NCBI RefSeq assembly: GCF_964340395.1
Contig: NC_135551.1
Span: 28,205,880 to 28,269,879 of the forward strand
Length of the DNA: 64,000 nt
Direction of reading: 5' to 3'
From: Glandiceps talaboti
Taxonomy: Eukaryota; Hemichordata; Enteropneusta; Spengelidae
The notes beneath the pieces are model-generated. The model did not search any database. It was not told the origin of the DNA and saw only the letters and a program-made list of their open reading frames with translations. The position numbers and the translations under genes were made by a program. Below, in pieces: positions 10,584-24,800 of the stretch. Each line of letters starts with the position of its first letter. Position 1 is the stretch's first letter.

Positions 10584-13500
10584 ACCACCTTTATCTGAAG
10601 AAAGCGAACCGGCCAAACAGGAAAATAATGATGCGCGAGCTGATCCTATCGATCAATATGACCATGTCGACGGTGACGACCACGGCCCAGGGCCCGACGT
10701 TCCTCTCGTCGAAATGGGCACTGACGATGAAGAACCAACAACTAATGATAAACCAGGTTTGCATTTTCACATTCATTGTTTTCTTTAATAGTATTTGTCT
10801 TTACATAGTTCGGTTGGACCCCAGACTGGTGATATCGAAAAATCGACAGCAGCAGACGACCAGACTGCCAACCAATAGCATTGTACCTGTGTAAAGTTGC
10901 CTTTCGATTTTTTTAACAATAGTTTTTGTTCTGTTGTAAGGTTTGGAAATCGATTCTTCACTTGATACCTAACTCGGTTGTATTGTTAAGGCACTAGCAA
11001 TGCCTAAGTATTGATTTCTGATAGAATTACACAGCGTCACTCTAGTGAATAGAGAACTTAAAGTGCAGTACCTGGTACTATGTACAGTGTATCGCATGCA
11101 TAACATTAATTTACCAAGTAATACCAATGTCGTCTGCTGCAGTCTTCCCAAGAATGTCTTGTTGCGGCAGTTTCGTCAATGAACACGAAACATGTTAGAA
11201 CTATTTATACTGTAAATTGTGGAGTACTTTTTATCGAAAATCTTTATCATCTTTATATCGTCATTCTAGTGAAGGAAACTGTCTGCCTATAAAAGTAGCG
11301 GTGAAATTCTAATGTATCAATATATCATCCAAACATCGTGCGACGCTCAGTTCGCTACTGTTTTCTAGTCACATGCAAATACAAGCTCTCGCTAAAAGCG
11401 ATCGAGTGAGACCAGTACTCTTTTAGATAGGTCACTACTTTACTGCTGAAATAATGTTGTCCTTCATCAGCAACATTGCCCTTTGCAAACACTTTTTAGT
11501 TTTCTTTACAGAATTAATTACTTCGTGGTAACATTCATTCAGTGAACTCTGTAGGCTTAAAGATTAATCTTCAGAGAAGCCTGATATGAATTCTTTGCCT
11601 TCTGGTCTTCAGAAAACTAATAAATCATATACTTCTAAGTTCTTCCAAAAGGTTTCTCCACTAGGTGAGAGAAGGGAATTCTCTTGTTAAAGGAAATGCT
11701 GTAGTGGCACGAGGGTAATATAGTAACAATATTTCTTTCTAGGTTGTTTTTTCTTCTAGTGTATGGTGTTCACAATATGTTTGTATTGGATAGATTTGGT
11801 ACTTGGGTAGTTTGTCCTTGCAGCCTCCAGACAATGCAAAAAAAAAATGTACTGTAGAATGATTCTGATGTGTTCTCATTCTATTTTTTTTTTAGCAAAA
11901 TGATAAAGACGAGTGTCACTTATTTCACTTATTTGTTAGTAAAGTACACTGTACTTGAATGACTTGTGAAACATTACATTTTCTAAACTTTGCGATTTGA
12001 ACATTGTTGAATGTCAAAATAAATTTATCAAATTTCAGTATAACTTTTTTGTTATCATTTTGCTTCCATGGTAGTCAGTTTTAAAAACATATATCATAAT
12101 TTGATAATTTATAAATGTATAAGATGAGCATTATTATTAATAAATTTTTTTATTCAGTTCAATTCAAACTTTATTTACTTTACATATCCTACTGGCCTCT
12201 CATGATATTTCTTAGAATCTAAGCTTGTACAGTTTGCCCAAAAAGTGATAATTAAAAAAAAGTAACTCAAAGTTCATATTGCATTATTTTGCTTTCTTGT
12301 GTTCTATCTTTTGTAAAAATTATAACAAATAATTAATTTATACAAAATGTTTTTACAAATTATTGTTTGTTTTGTTACTTGCAAATATTTTAGAACTAAT
12401 TCTTGATTGCAGTTACCAAAGAAATTCCAAAGGTGGTAATAGATGATGGAACTGACATTCATATCACAGTGGAGGAAAGCACTCCCCATTCTACTTCCAA
12501 AGAAGTACAGCCATCAAATACTCAGAAAAATTTGATGTTATATGAGGTAAGATAATGAGAATTGAGGGACGGTGAGATCAAAATGTCTATGTAGACTAAA
12601 AACGTGATTCATTTAGTGGGGGGGGGGGGGGGTTCAACCATTTTAGTTCTCATCTACATCTACAAAAAATTATTTAATTTCTATGAAATCAAGAAATAGA
12701 AGACTTTTCACTATAGTAAGTTCATGGCACTAAATTACAATAAAGTGTTAGTAAAAGAGCTATTTTTTTCAACACTACATACTACTACATACTGAGTTCA
12801 AAATTGATTGTGCTGTCTCAGTGAAACAATTTTTAATTTTTATCAATTAAGTTAAAAGGGGTTGGGTGTCCTGAGGCCTAAGTTAAAACATTTAGTTTTT
12901 ATCCTACATTGAACTGTTGATCTCGCCTCAAAAGTGCAATGATATACTTAATCATGATAAGTACACATTGTCAAGTCATTTCTGTTCTACATGGGATTTT
13001 GCAAAAGACATATCTTGAAAAAATCACTTATTCTCCTGCAGTGTCAACACTTGAAAAACTCACTTGTTCTTTTGTAGTGTCAACACTAGATCTGACAGGA
13101 TGGTTCAATTCATCAAGGGGGAAAAGTATATACATACAGATAAAAATAGCACCATATTCAATAGCATGTTATTCTCAAGTTCTTTCAATTATCCTGTCAG
13201 TGTTAGTACTAATTCATTTCATTATTCAGGTGATTGTCAAATGATGAAAAATAGAATGTTTGTAGTAACTAATGAAAATAAACAACTGCTTTATAGTTCT
13301 GTCAACACAATTTATTTCTAACTGGTGACTAGATACAACAAATCATGGCGAAAGTATCACCTAGTACAAAACAATATACTATAGCAGCATGATACAACCC
13401 ATGAAAAAACATCGGTGCATTTGCTTGCTTGTGGTAAAAAAAAACCATGACTGAGGCAAGTTTCATGCAAAGACATACTTATCAAACTTCAAAGCATAAA

Positions 13501-15880
13501 CACCATATGAGAGCCCCCCCCCCCCACCCCATCCTATAACTGTTTACTTTAGAACGAGTCTGACTGTTACTGTTACATTATAACTCCCACAGATATTAAT
13601 AAATTGATAAAAGCATCATGTGAACTTGAGAGGAACCCGCTGTTGTTTTTGTATCATTTGTATTGTTGTTTTTACCTCATGTTGTCTTTGCGTGAAGTCT
13701 GTCCTTGGCTCTCTCTAAGAAGGTTATACAACCCATGACACCAAAGTAAAGCGTTTTCTGTATTTACCACAATTATTTATAGCATTCATATCAAGTGTAA
13801 AAGTATACTGTTTCATTTGCTAATTGACCACATTAGAAAGGCCACATGCTGGGCTTGTAAATAAACCAATTGAAACAGTATACGTTTACACTTGATATGA
13901 ATGTTATAAACATGTGTAGCACAGAGAAAGTGCTTTACTTCAGTGTAGTTACTTTTAATTCCATACAACAAAACACTGTGTAAGGTTAAGCATTGGCTGG
14001 CACTTTTATATGGTTTCTCCAAAGTTTTTGTATTTTTCTAATTCAACAATTTCCGTGACTATAATTAATTTTAATATATTTTTGTATTTAGGGTTTGCAT
14101 TGTAAAATGCAAATTTTAAGTAAGATTACAGGTTGTCGGTTAATGATACTTTTCTTACACTTGGCCATTTGTCTGATCTGTGACCATTTTTTGGGGATGG
14201 GGGTGGGGTTGGGGTTGGGGCTTACAAAGCATGGGGAGTTAAATTTGTTAACATATAATTGTAACTGGAGGACCTAATACAGTATGAGATTATTTTCAAC
14301 AAGATTAATATCGTCACTGTAATAGTTTTTACCTCCCGTAAGGGTACGGGAGGTATTAAAAGGGGAATGTCTGTCTGTCTGTGTCATCATTTTCTAAAAG
14401 TTGGCTGGCTCAATTGTAGTGAAATTTGGGATATATAATCTTTAGGGTAATAGCTAGACCTGATTAGGTTTTGAGCCAGATCTGTTAATGTTTAATTAGA
14501 GAAATTTGCATATTGATGAAATCAACTAATTAAATATCTTAAGACTTCATACTTCAATTTCAATATTTGTTATTTTATTTTATTTTTTTTTAATTTTATT
14601 TTCAGTGTTACCAGTTGTAGTTACTTTTAATTCCATACAACAAAACACTGTGTAAGGTTAAGCATTGGCTGGCACTTTTATATGGTTTCTCCAAAGTTTT
14701 TGTATTTTTTACACTTCAAACATTTTATACTTCAAACAATATAATTTAGTATATTCGTTAAACATAACAAGATACATTTGTCCTATAAAATTCATTGATC
14801 TATCTTACATCGTTAATGAATAATTTGCATAATTAATTATTTTTGGTAATTAGGCTATATCTTAAGAATACATACTTCAAATTCAACATAATTTAGTACA
14901 TACATTAACCATAAGAAAACACATGTCCTATCAAGTTTGTTGATGCACCGTACATTGTTAATGGATAATTTGCATAATTAATGATTTTCGGTAATTAGGC
15001 TATATCTTAAAAATACATACTTCAATTCCAATATAATTCAGTACACACGTTAACCATAACAATCGCATATGTCCTGTAAAGTTTGTTGGTGAACCTTTCA
15101 GTGTTAATGAAGAATTTGCATAATTAATTATTCTTGGTAATTAGGCTATATCTTATGACTGCGTACTTCAATTTCAATACAATTCAGTACATACATTAAC
15201 CATAACAAATTGTGTATGTCCTATAAAGTTAGTTGATGTACCTTACAGTGTTAATGAATAATTTGCATAATTAATGATTTTCGGTAATTAGGCTATATCT
15301 TAAGACTGCATTAAGCAGTATCATACACTCTTACATACATTAACCTAAGAAAGCTTGTCCAAAAGAAGCCTGTTACCATAGTTATTTTAGTTTAATGAGT
15401 TATTTGCATAATTAGTGATTCCCTTACGGGAGGCATTCAGTTTAAATCTGGTCTTGTTTGTACTACAAAAACTGTCCTGAAAGTAGTCAGGTGCTTTGTG
15501 CTGAGATTTCATAACTGACTCCCATATTTATATCCCATCATTTCCTTCATTATACATCCAACTATGTTAAGTGTTTTGATTATTGTTAAAAATATGAGGA
15601 AACTCAGATAGATTTTATCCCCCTTCACCCTTGAGAAAACAACAATGGGTTACCAATTTTTCCTGTTGCTAAACTGAGGATGTTCTTACATGTAAGTCCA
15701 GCTGAAGACAGAGCAATAGTCTAATTACAAAAGAAATGTTTTATTCATATTTTTCACACATAATATACTTTGTTTTCTGGCTAGGATGATATGAAGCACA
15801 TGCCTCCACTGTCATCATTTCTGAGGGGTTTTAAGACACCTGGTACCGAAGACCTTGGAGAAGATGAGAAAAAACCTAAA
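10546..15880 (+). CDS. KCC: KCC exons 1-3: cytosolic N-terminal domain
   Basis: Exon 1 (10546-10756) encodes an acidic, low-complexity N-terminus rich in D, E and P. Exon 2 (12413-12546) continues [15 protein letters not shown] and ends NLMLYE, matching the KNLALFEEE region of vertebrate KCCs. Exon 3 (15785-15880) encodes [17 protein letters not shown] and EDEKKPK, just before TM1. Junction phases are 1, 0, 0. Exon 1 is the least certain, since its sequence is poorly conserved in the family; its support is the frame, the donor after CCAG and the clean fit to exon 2. Confidence 0.88.
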
Positions 15881-18800
15881 GTAAGTCTTGTATAACTTAA
15901 GTTAAAAATAATGTTTTATACCTTCACACAGAGTTGTTTGCCACATGTCAACATTTTGAATGTTTTGCTCAGTTACCAAACCAGTGAAAATAGATGTTTT
16001 GTTGCATCAATGTCTTACTTTTATACTTGATGTTCTAAGTTTTATCAACTTGTAGACCAAGTAATAGTATGCTTTAGATGAATTGTAATCATTCTTAAAA
16101 ATGTTAGAATATCACATAGCTACAAGCAACATTTATTGACACATGTAATTTACAATGAAAGGCATTATTCACTTTTCAACTATTGATAAATTTGATATTT
16201 GAAATCCTTTCGGATTAGAAGAAAGGAATGTTATATTAATGTAAGTGATTTTCTGTATCCATAATATTTGGAATTGAAAGGGAAATTTACTCAAAGTTGT
16301 TTCCTATAATAATATTAAGTAATTACATTCAAAATATAAACATGGTCTTTGATGGAGAGGTTTATCAATTGTATTGTAATATTACCTTAATGACAAATGA
16401 CAGCTGTAGTGTTTGATCAATACTTATATGTTTTATTAGAAACCTACTGGTTGTTTGGTCATAAAAACATTGGGTAAAGTTACATAAATGTAGTGAAAAT
16501 TAATACTCTGTACTAAGCTAAATATGATATGTGACAGTTGTTATTCATATGGTACTTGGAAGCAGATGTTATTTAGGGAGAACCTGTAATGAAAAATAAT
16601 ATGCATACTTCAGTTTTGATTTCAATAAATGAAAATAAAAAGTCAGAAAACTATGATGATAGCAATATTTAATGGAGTTGTTCCAGTGGGTATTTAGTTG
16701 AGAAATTGCCCAAGGCAAACTGATTAAGAAGTATTGATATTTAGGGCTTTAAATGTCATTTGCTTGGATATTAACTAAGATTGTACTTACTGTGGATACT
16801 GTGTGTTTTAAAGGTCAGTGACTTTAATTGTCAGCACAGCATATGAAAGAGGTTGTACACAGCCCAATCAGCATGTAATGTAACAAATAATTTGTATAGC
16901 TGTCATTCATATCATTGTGTGTGACAACTCCATTTGCAAAGAAATTTATCCCACCACATTATACTGCATATACTGATATCTATAAAATTATAGATGTTAG
17001 GGCTACTTACCTTGTATCATTCAATGCACTTGATTTCAAGATGTTGAAGTATTATATAGTACTGCACTTGTATCTTATCAAGAATATTTTGAAATGGCTT
17101 TGTCATAAGTTGTGCTTCTTCGATATTGCCTCTGTATGTCTAATTTCTCCAAATTATAATTGTTATTATGATTTGAAGGCACAAAGAATAGCAAGTTATC
17201 AGTGATTATTTTTGACTGTAAATTTAGCATAAAATCCTCTAATTGACTTCATGGAGATGATCAGTGCCTTAACAATGTTATAAAATTTTCTTTGTTAGCC
17301 AATTTTTGTTGTTCTTTCTTTCCATGTGTTTCTCTTTTTTCTAATTCTTGCATCACTAGTTACAATTATATATTTAAAGTGTGACACACAGACAAGTTTA
17401 CTTTGCACAGAATTTAGACATGTATATTTTAATTTGCACATCATTACACAATACAGTGAACATTTTGATATGTATCCATGCAAGGTAGGAAAACTGAAAC
17501 AAATAAAACAATATCTGATGTGTTAATTATTATAAGGCGATGTCCCATAGGCTCTGTTTTCTACATGTGTGTTATACAGGAAAACATGCATATTTTAATT
17601 CTTGAAAAAATAAAATAATGTACCAGATAAATTAAAAAGATAGCATATCTATACTCATTTTTTACAGCCCTACATCATTTTTTAAACTATCATCGTCTAC
17701 CACTATTACTTGGAGGGAAGCATAGTCATGCAGTGATGATATATGTTCTTAAATCATTTGCCAGTTTGATGAAACATACTTTGGTTAACTGTGGAATGAA
17801 AGGTTCAAGGGAGCAATTATTGTAACGAAGCCACTAAGAAAATGTTACATTTGCTATATGCATTGATCAGTATGGATATTACCTTTTATCATCTTCTCTT
17901 TATACATCTACTCTCAGACTCTTGTAGTATATTTAAAAACATGTTCTTGTTCATTCCAAGGGATTCGTTTCCTATAGTTAGAAATACTAATTGAATTTCA
18001 TTGTAAACGTACATGATGTGATTGAAGAAATATTCCTATCAAAAGAATTCATTATACTTTTGTCGATAGTTTGTCATATACAGATATAGTAGAGACTAAA
18101 GGATTCACACAAGTATAAATGAAAGCAAATAAATTGAATAATACAACAGAACCTATGATGCATGCAGTCCTACAACTGGACACAGTTTTCACCGGAAATG
18201 AGTTAATATATTCATGAATAAAAGTTGTGAAATATAGGAATATATCATATTAACATTTATTGACAAAGACACAAATATCAAAGTTATAAATTCTACATAG
18301 GAATAACTATAATTATTTAAATTATACCAATCTCACTTTCTCAGATTAATTCATTTGTCATTAGTAATAATATTCATGAGCATGAATGTTTATAACTTAT
18401 AAGTGCATGCCAGCTTTTATTTTAAAATGTTAAAATTGGATTAAGGAACTTCTCCTACATGATTTTATGTTATTCAGACAAACTGTGCCATGATCAATCA
18501 CAAGTGAACTTTCCTCCATGATTTGATAATATTCACACAGAAAAAGATATGAGCAGTCACTTAATATCAGAGGATATTCATTGATACACCATCACACATA
18601 CTACATAAGTTGTTGATTGAAAGTTGTGTAATAATTTTAGTAATTTCCCATGAGATTTACTGCGGTTGATTGTAAGGGATGAGAAATAATGAGTACACCA
18701 TAGACTGATTATTCAATAACTTGTGAGGACCTTCTTGCATTTGAAATTATATAGTTTTTCAGTTTGTAGTTTTGTGTAAAATTTCAAAATTAAAGGTGTG

Positions 18801-21800
18801 TCACTAAAAAATTCCCAACCCCATGATAATCAACTCTCAAAATAGAATTTGACAGTGTGATCTTTCTGCCCACATACTGAAAGGTGATTATATGAAATAT
18901 CTAAATTCTAAAATGTGTATGAAATGTGGCATGGAGAGTATAGATGCTTGCCAGCTGATAGTTACTGGGCTCATGCAATTGACAGAAGTGATAATTGTTG
19001 TGTTTTTCAAATGACAAATCTTGTAATACAGCATGGTTGCAAAAATTGGTATATTCACACACTGTCATGTTTACATTTTCGTATATAGCAAATTATTAGA
19101 CCCCAATAGGCAAAGCCTTAGAATTAAGGGTGTGCGTCCGTGTCCACCTTCATCCCTAAAATGCAGGACCTGAATGCAACCACACCTGGTGCAAATGTCT
19201 CTGTACATCACTTTGTTTTGTGATCTTTTTAATAATGGCTGAATGGCAGCCATAATAAATTTATCATTAAAATTCATGCTTTGTCAATCCAACTGAGGAA
19301 ACTTAATAGTAATAGACAGAGACCTCTTTTGAGAGTCTACAACCATGTTACCCATGACCTCTATGTTCAAGGTCAAATGACCCAAAATGTTCAAAGTGAC
19401 TTTGATATGTATCATGCATATGGATTGCCTACCTGGCACAATTGTCGGATACTATAGTCCAATTATGCACACTTCATTATTTTGTGACCTTCATGATAAA
19501 GACGGAATGATGACCATATTTGTTGTCAAAATTCAGTGAGTTGAAACTGGAAAGTTGGACTATAGATTTGTTATAGATGCTGTGATGTCAACATTTTTGC
19601 AAATTTTATAGAATCCAAATAAAAAACTCATAATGTTTTCATACCAACTGTATATCAATACAACTTCATATAATTTTGATTTGGAACCTTTAATATAATG
19701 ACTGGGGAAATCAGCTGATTTTAAATGCTTGCTATTTGTACAAAATAGCTCATAATGAAATACCAGTGCATTTTACTTCATGTTATATACTGGGTCTGAC
19801 TCTGCATATATTTGTGTAATATTTATCTACCATGTTTTATCATTTATGTAAAGAATGATAAGCTCTCACAATCTACTTTGTTTGATTGATGAGACTTGCT
19901 CCCTATACCTCCAAAACATAATTTATATTTTATCTTGTTGACTAGGGTTTTAAAGATATAGTGGAATACCAAGATATTAAAATGAAAATTAATAATGTGC
20001 AATTTCTCTTTTTTTCCATTACAGAAAGCAAAGCTTGGAGTCATTCTTGGTGTGTACCTGCCAACTATTCAACATATATTTGGTGTTTTGATGTTTTTAC
20101 GTTTGTTCTGGATAGTTGGAACTGCAGGTGTTATTCAATCCTTTTTCATGGTTGCTGTCTGTTGCCTAACAGTAAGTATTTCATTACAGTTGGAAGTCTT
20201 ATTACCAGAGAGTATACTTGAAAAAGTGGCCCATTCTGTAACTGATGCTCCAACTAGCATACATGATATGTGCAGAAACTTCTTTAGAAACAAATCTGGG
20301 TTGATATTGTGATAACCGGGTTAAATATGCCAAAAGGGGCCAGATGAGTGAGGTTATGATGCTTTCCAATTTAGTGGTACCCCAAAAATGATATCTTATC
20401 TGGATACCTGGTGAGTGGTATACTAGTTGTTACACAGGATTCAACAAGTAGTTGAATCAGTAGAAATTGACTATTGAAGGCCATGTGTGCCCTTGTACAC
20501 TCTCCTGAAATATTCATTTTTTAATAAAATTGTATAGTCTTTCTGTCTGCTTTATATAATAAATTTAAAGCAACTCTCTTATACAAGGAGGCTGTAAAAG
20601 TTTAAATGAACAATCATTAATTTAAAAGCAACGTTTGGCAATTAATGATGGTTTTTGTCACATTTTGGTACAAAATGTCCGAGGTTGATTATTGAGATAA
20701 AATATTCTATTCCTTGACTTGCTCAAGTGTCTGTGCTGTTTTGTGTGAAATGAAAACTTGACTAAGTGATTGTGACAACAGTCAGCATAGCCCTTGGGAC
20801 TACTAGTAACCAAGAACAATTTCAAAAAAAAAGTTGGACATTGTCATTTACAATATTTGAAAATGAAAAAACAAACTGAAAACATTTGAAGATTATGAGA
20901 CCAAAAATAAAATCTCCTAAGAGACTGCCAGTCTATTCAATTTCCTGCTACTGAAAAGTAGTGACTGCTGCTTAATCTGTGTTACCTGGATTAACATTTA
21001 TTAACTTTAATCACAGAAATTTATAAGAAATTATGCTTACATTGTAATTGTTCATATATACATGGTGAATGACATTCAGTGATTGTACTAAACTTTGAAA
21101 GTTTTCCTTCTTGACAAATGAAACCAGTGAATCCAGAAGTAAGTTGTATTAAGTGTTTGAGAAGAATCTAAAGCATGTCAAAATTGTAGGAAACTTGTTG
21201 TGAATAAGTAGGATACTTGTGACATGACAGACCATTGCATCTTATTCCACATATTAAAAACATACCTCTTACTGTAATATTTACATTTTTTTCAAATTTA
21301 GGTCAGTGTCAACTTTTTTATATTGAATTATGTCTATTTAATATGTAAAATTGCATTTGTCATTAGATGTGATTGATGATTTTGTTTTGTCCTGGTTTCC
21401 AGACTTTCCTGACATCCATATCCATGAGTGCTATTGCAACAAATGGAGTTGTTGAAAGTAAGTAAATTTTAAATTACGTGAATTAACAACTCAGACATTT
21501 CGTAGACAGTATTATGGAGCATGGATCTACATTTTTAGTGTTAGTGTGATCATGAACTGAATTAAATTTGATTTCATTGTACTTATTGCAAAACTTATGT
21601 GTAATGTTATACATTTGGAAATGATAGCAAACACTATATTACTTTAAGTAAACAGTTTAAAAATATCGAGTCCATGCTTATAATTTGGTAAGTCTTTCAA
21701 AAGCTAATGGTGTTCCAAATATAAGTTATTGCCCGAAGGAAGACAAGAAATTACATTTTTCCTTAAAATGCTAACTATAGTGCTTGATGAATTTCACTTG

Positions 21801-24800
21801 CATTCAGTATAACCAAAATTCTTTAGGTGCATGCTTTTCCCAGGTGATAAATTAATATCAAATCACATGGTTGAGTGAAGATGTCACTGCTCTTTATCAC
21901 AAATTGATTAACTTGTTAATTGCATAATATACACTGTAAAGCTGAAATTGTCTTCTGTCGTGAGTGTGAGATTGGCTTTTCAGTCAGTATGATGATTAAA
22001 CTTAGCTTATGGGTAATACTAGTAATACACTGTGTACCATTTAAGAAGACTGATATTTTCATTGAAAAGAGAGATTCAAAGCTTTATTTATTTTTGAATG
22101 GCAAGTACTAAGGGCTAGGTATTAAGCCGTTTTACATCATAGCACATATCGATTATCAGACATCGCAACATCTATATCCTTTTGTACTTGACAAAGTATA
22201 TTGTTCTTTATTTCTTTACATTGATGGATTCAATTCAACGTCCTTGGAATAGTCTCATCATATAGTCTGTTATGATGGCTTTGTCGACTAATTTTATGTT
22301 AGGTACTAACATGCATAGTAAAACAGTCTTTCCTAAGGTTTGACTTGAGAGCACTATGCTAGTGAACAGGGAATGAGAAATCTAGTTAAATGTTAACTAT
22401 TTGTTATATCTTGGATAGGAGCTCCCATGAAACCCTGGGCACTCAGGCAGATTACTTTAAATTACTCCATTTATGGAAAGCATTCTTTTTGGCAAAACTT
22501 GAAAATGGGGACTTTCTCCAATAGACACCATTAAATAAACAGTGTAGAATTTAAACAGCAAAAGAAAATGTACTGCATTTCAAGACATGTCCAATAGGGA
22601 TGCATATAGATAATGATGTGACCCAAATTATAGTATAAAGTAGACCAATCTAAGTGCTACATGTACCTCTACTTGTAAGATATATACAATGTAGTGACTG
22701 AGTACTCAAGACAATTGCAATCGTTACAAACAGTACAAGATATTTCTTGGAAATGATCAGGAAAATAAAATTGCAATCATTACAAACAGTACAAGATATT
22801 TCTTGGAAATGATCAGGAAAATAAAATTGCAATCATTACAAACAGTACAAGATATTTCTTGGAAATGATCAGGAAAATAAAATTGCAATCATTACAAACA
22901 GTACAAGATATTTCTTGGAAATGATCAGGAAAATAAAATTGCAATCATTACAAACAGTACAAGATATTTCTTGGAAATGATCAGGAAAATAAAATTGCAA
23001 TCATTACAAACAGTACAAGATATTTCTTGGAAATGATCAGGAAAATAAAATTGCAATCATTACAAACAGTACAAGATATTTCTTGGAAATGATCAGGAAA
23101 ATAATTGCCTTTAACGACTTAAATAATATATATGGAGACCCCTGTTGAAATTTTTCTTAGAATACAGCATTAATACCATCTAATTGAAGGAAGTATTTTG
23201 TAGGTTTTCACAGTGTTGTCTTCTGTTGCACAGCTGGGGTTTCCTTAAGGCCATGCAATTAATGTTTTAATCAGGAAATCATACATCCTGTACACTCATA
23301 CAAAATTGGAATTGAGATTGCATGTAACAGAACAAGCCCCATCCTTTCAATTTTTGTCAAGCTGTGTGATGACTTTTAACGATTGATTGAGTTTGTTATT
23401 ATATGATTGTGATACTGGAAAACAAATTTTGTTCCATTTTATTGTCATTTTAAAAACTAGATACCTCCTTATATACTTTAGAATTGTGTTATTGGCATAT
23501 TACATTTGTTAATAACTGATAGTGAAAGTCAAAATCTAAATACTGACATAGTAGTACAGCTAGCACATCGTGTATTTATAGAATTGCCTTGTAGGTAAGT
23601 TAAATCAGCTGTACAGGATCAATTTCAATTGATTACAGCTTGTAATTGTACAGTGGTTTCAGTAAATGCCAAAGGTATATTTCTTCTCCTAGACTAGTCT
23701 ATCAACATTTGTGAAAGTAAGAATTACTTGTGTTTGGATTTTATTATGTAGCTACGTGTGTGGAGAGATAAATAGTAGTATGTGATTTAGTTTAATGAAA
23801 GCTTGTCACCAATATCACACATGTAGCACTGTGTTCCTATTGTTGTAGAATTACAATTTAGACACTAAAATATGAAAAGTTATTGAAGCAATCAACTCCA
23901 TCACAAGTATTGCAAATAATTTAGATTGTTAATAATGGTTTTATATTAAGCTTTATTGTCTGAATATACGATTTTGTGGACCGAGACTGTGCAGTGGAAA
24001 GGCCTGACTTTCGGAAGGCCCATAAGCTGTACTACCGAGGTCCGCAAATACCATATCAAAAATTAATAAATAGGTGTAAAAGTTTATCATATACCTTGTG
24101 AAATGCCTAAATGAGCTTAGAATCAATTTGAAAATAAATTTCCATTTGTTATAAATCTCTCTGTAAGTCAAGATGGTATCCATGTATCACCTGGCGGATT
24201 GATATGACCTTATTTCTGTACGTTCATCTCGAGCTCCTGGCTAGCCACCTCACACATATGCATCATTCTAATTGCACCAAAGACACATAATGCTGCTGCC
24301 AATGCACAAAAAAATGGAGATTTAAAAAAATCTAAATTACTGATCACAAGGTTTTGTATGTAATAATAACATGATAATTTGACTATTAAATAGATAATTT
24401 TGGAAGAATGATGTTGAACAACAATAATACATGCATTGGAATGGGAAGGAAGTAGTTAAAAAATATGTTTACAAGTGTTTTAGTCTCTGATACTGGAACT
24501 TATTGCCCCAGTAGGTTACTGTCTTTTTAGTGTGGTATTGCATTGAAATGAAACATTAAACTTTGGCAAGCTTTAAATATGTGGACTGTAACTTCAATTG
24601 ACTAGTAATGAAATCATACTAATGCCATCAGATACACTGAGAAAGAAATATGTGATTGGGAGCCAATGAAGCAAATGATAATGTCATTAAATTGTAATTG
24701 CTTAGTAGTCTATGTGGTCATTTATCACCAGTGAACATAATTACTATGTTTTTATTTTAAAATCTTATGCTATAAAATCATGTAATGTGAGGCTTTTGAT

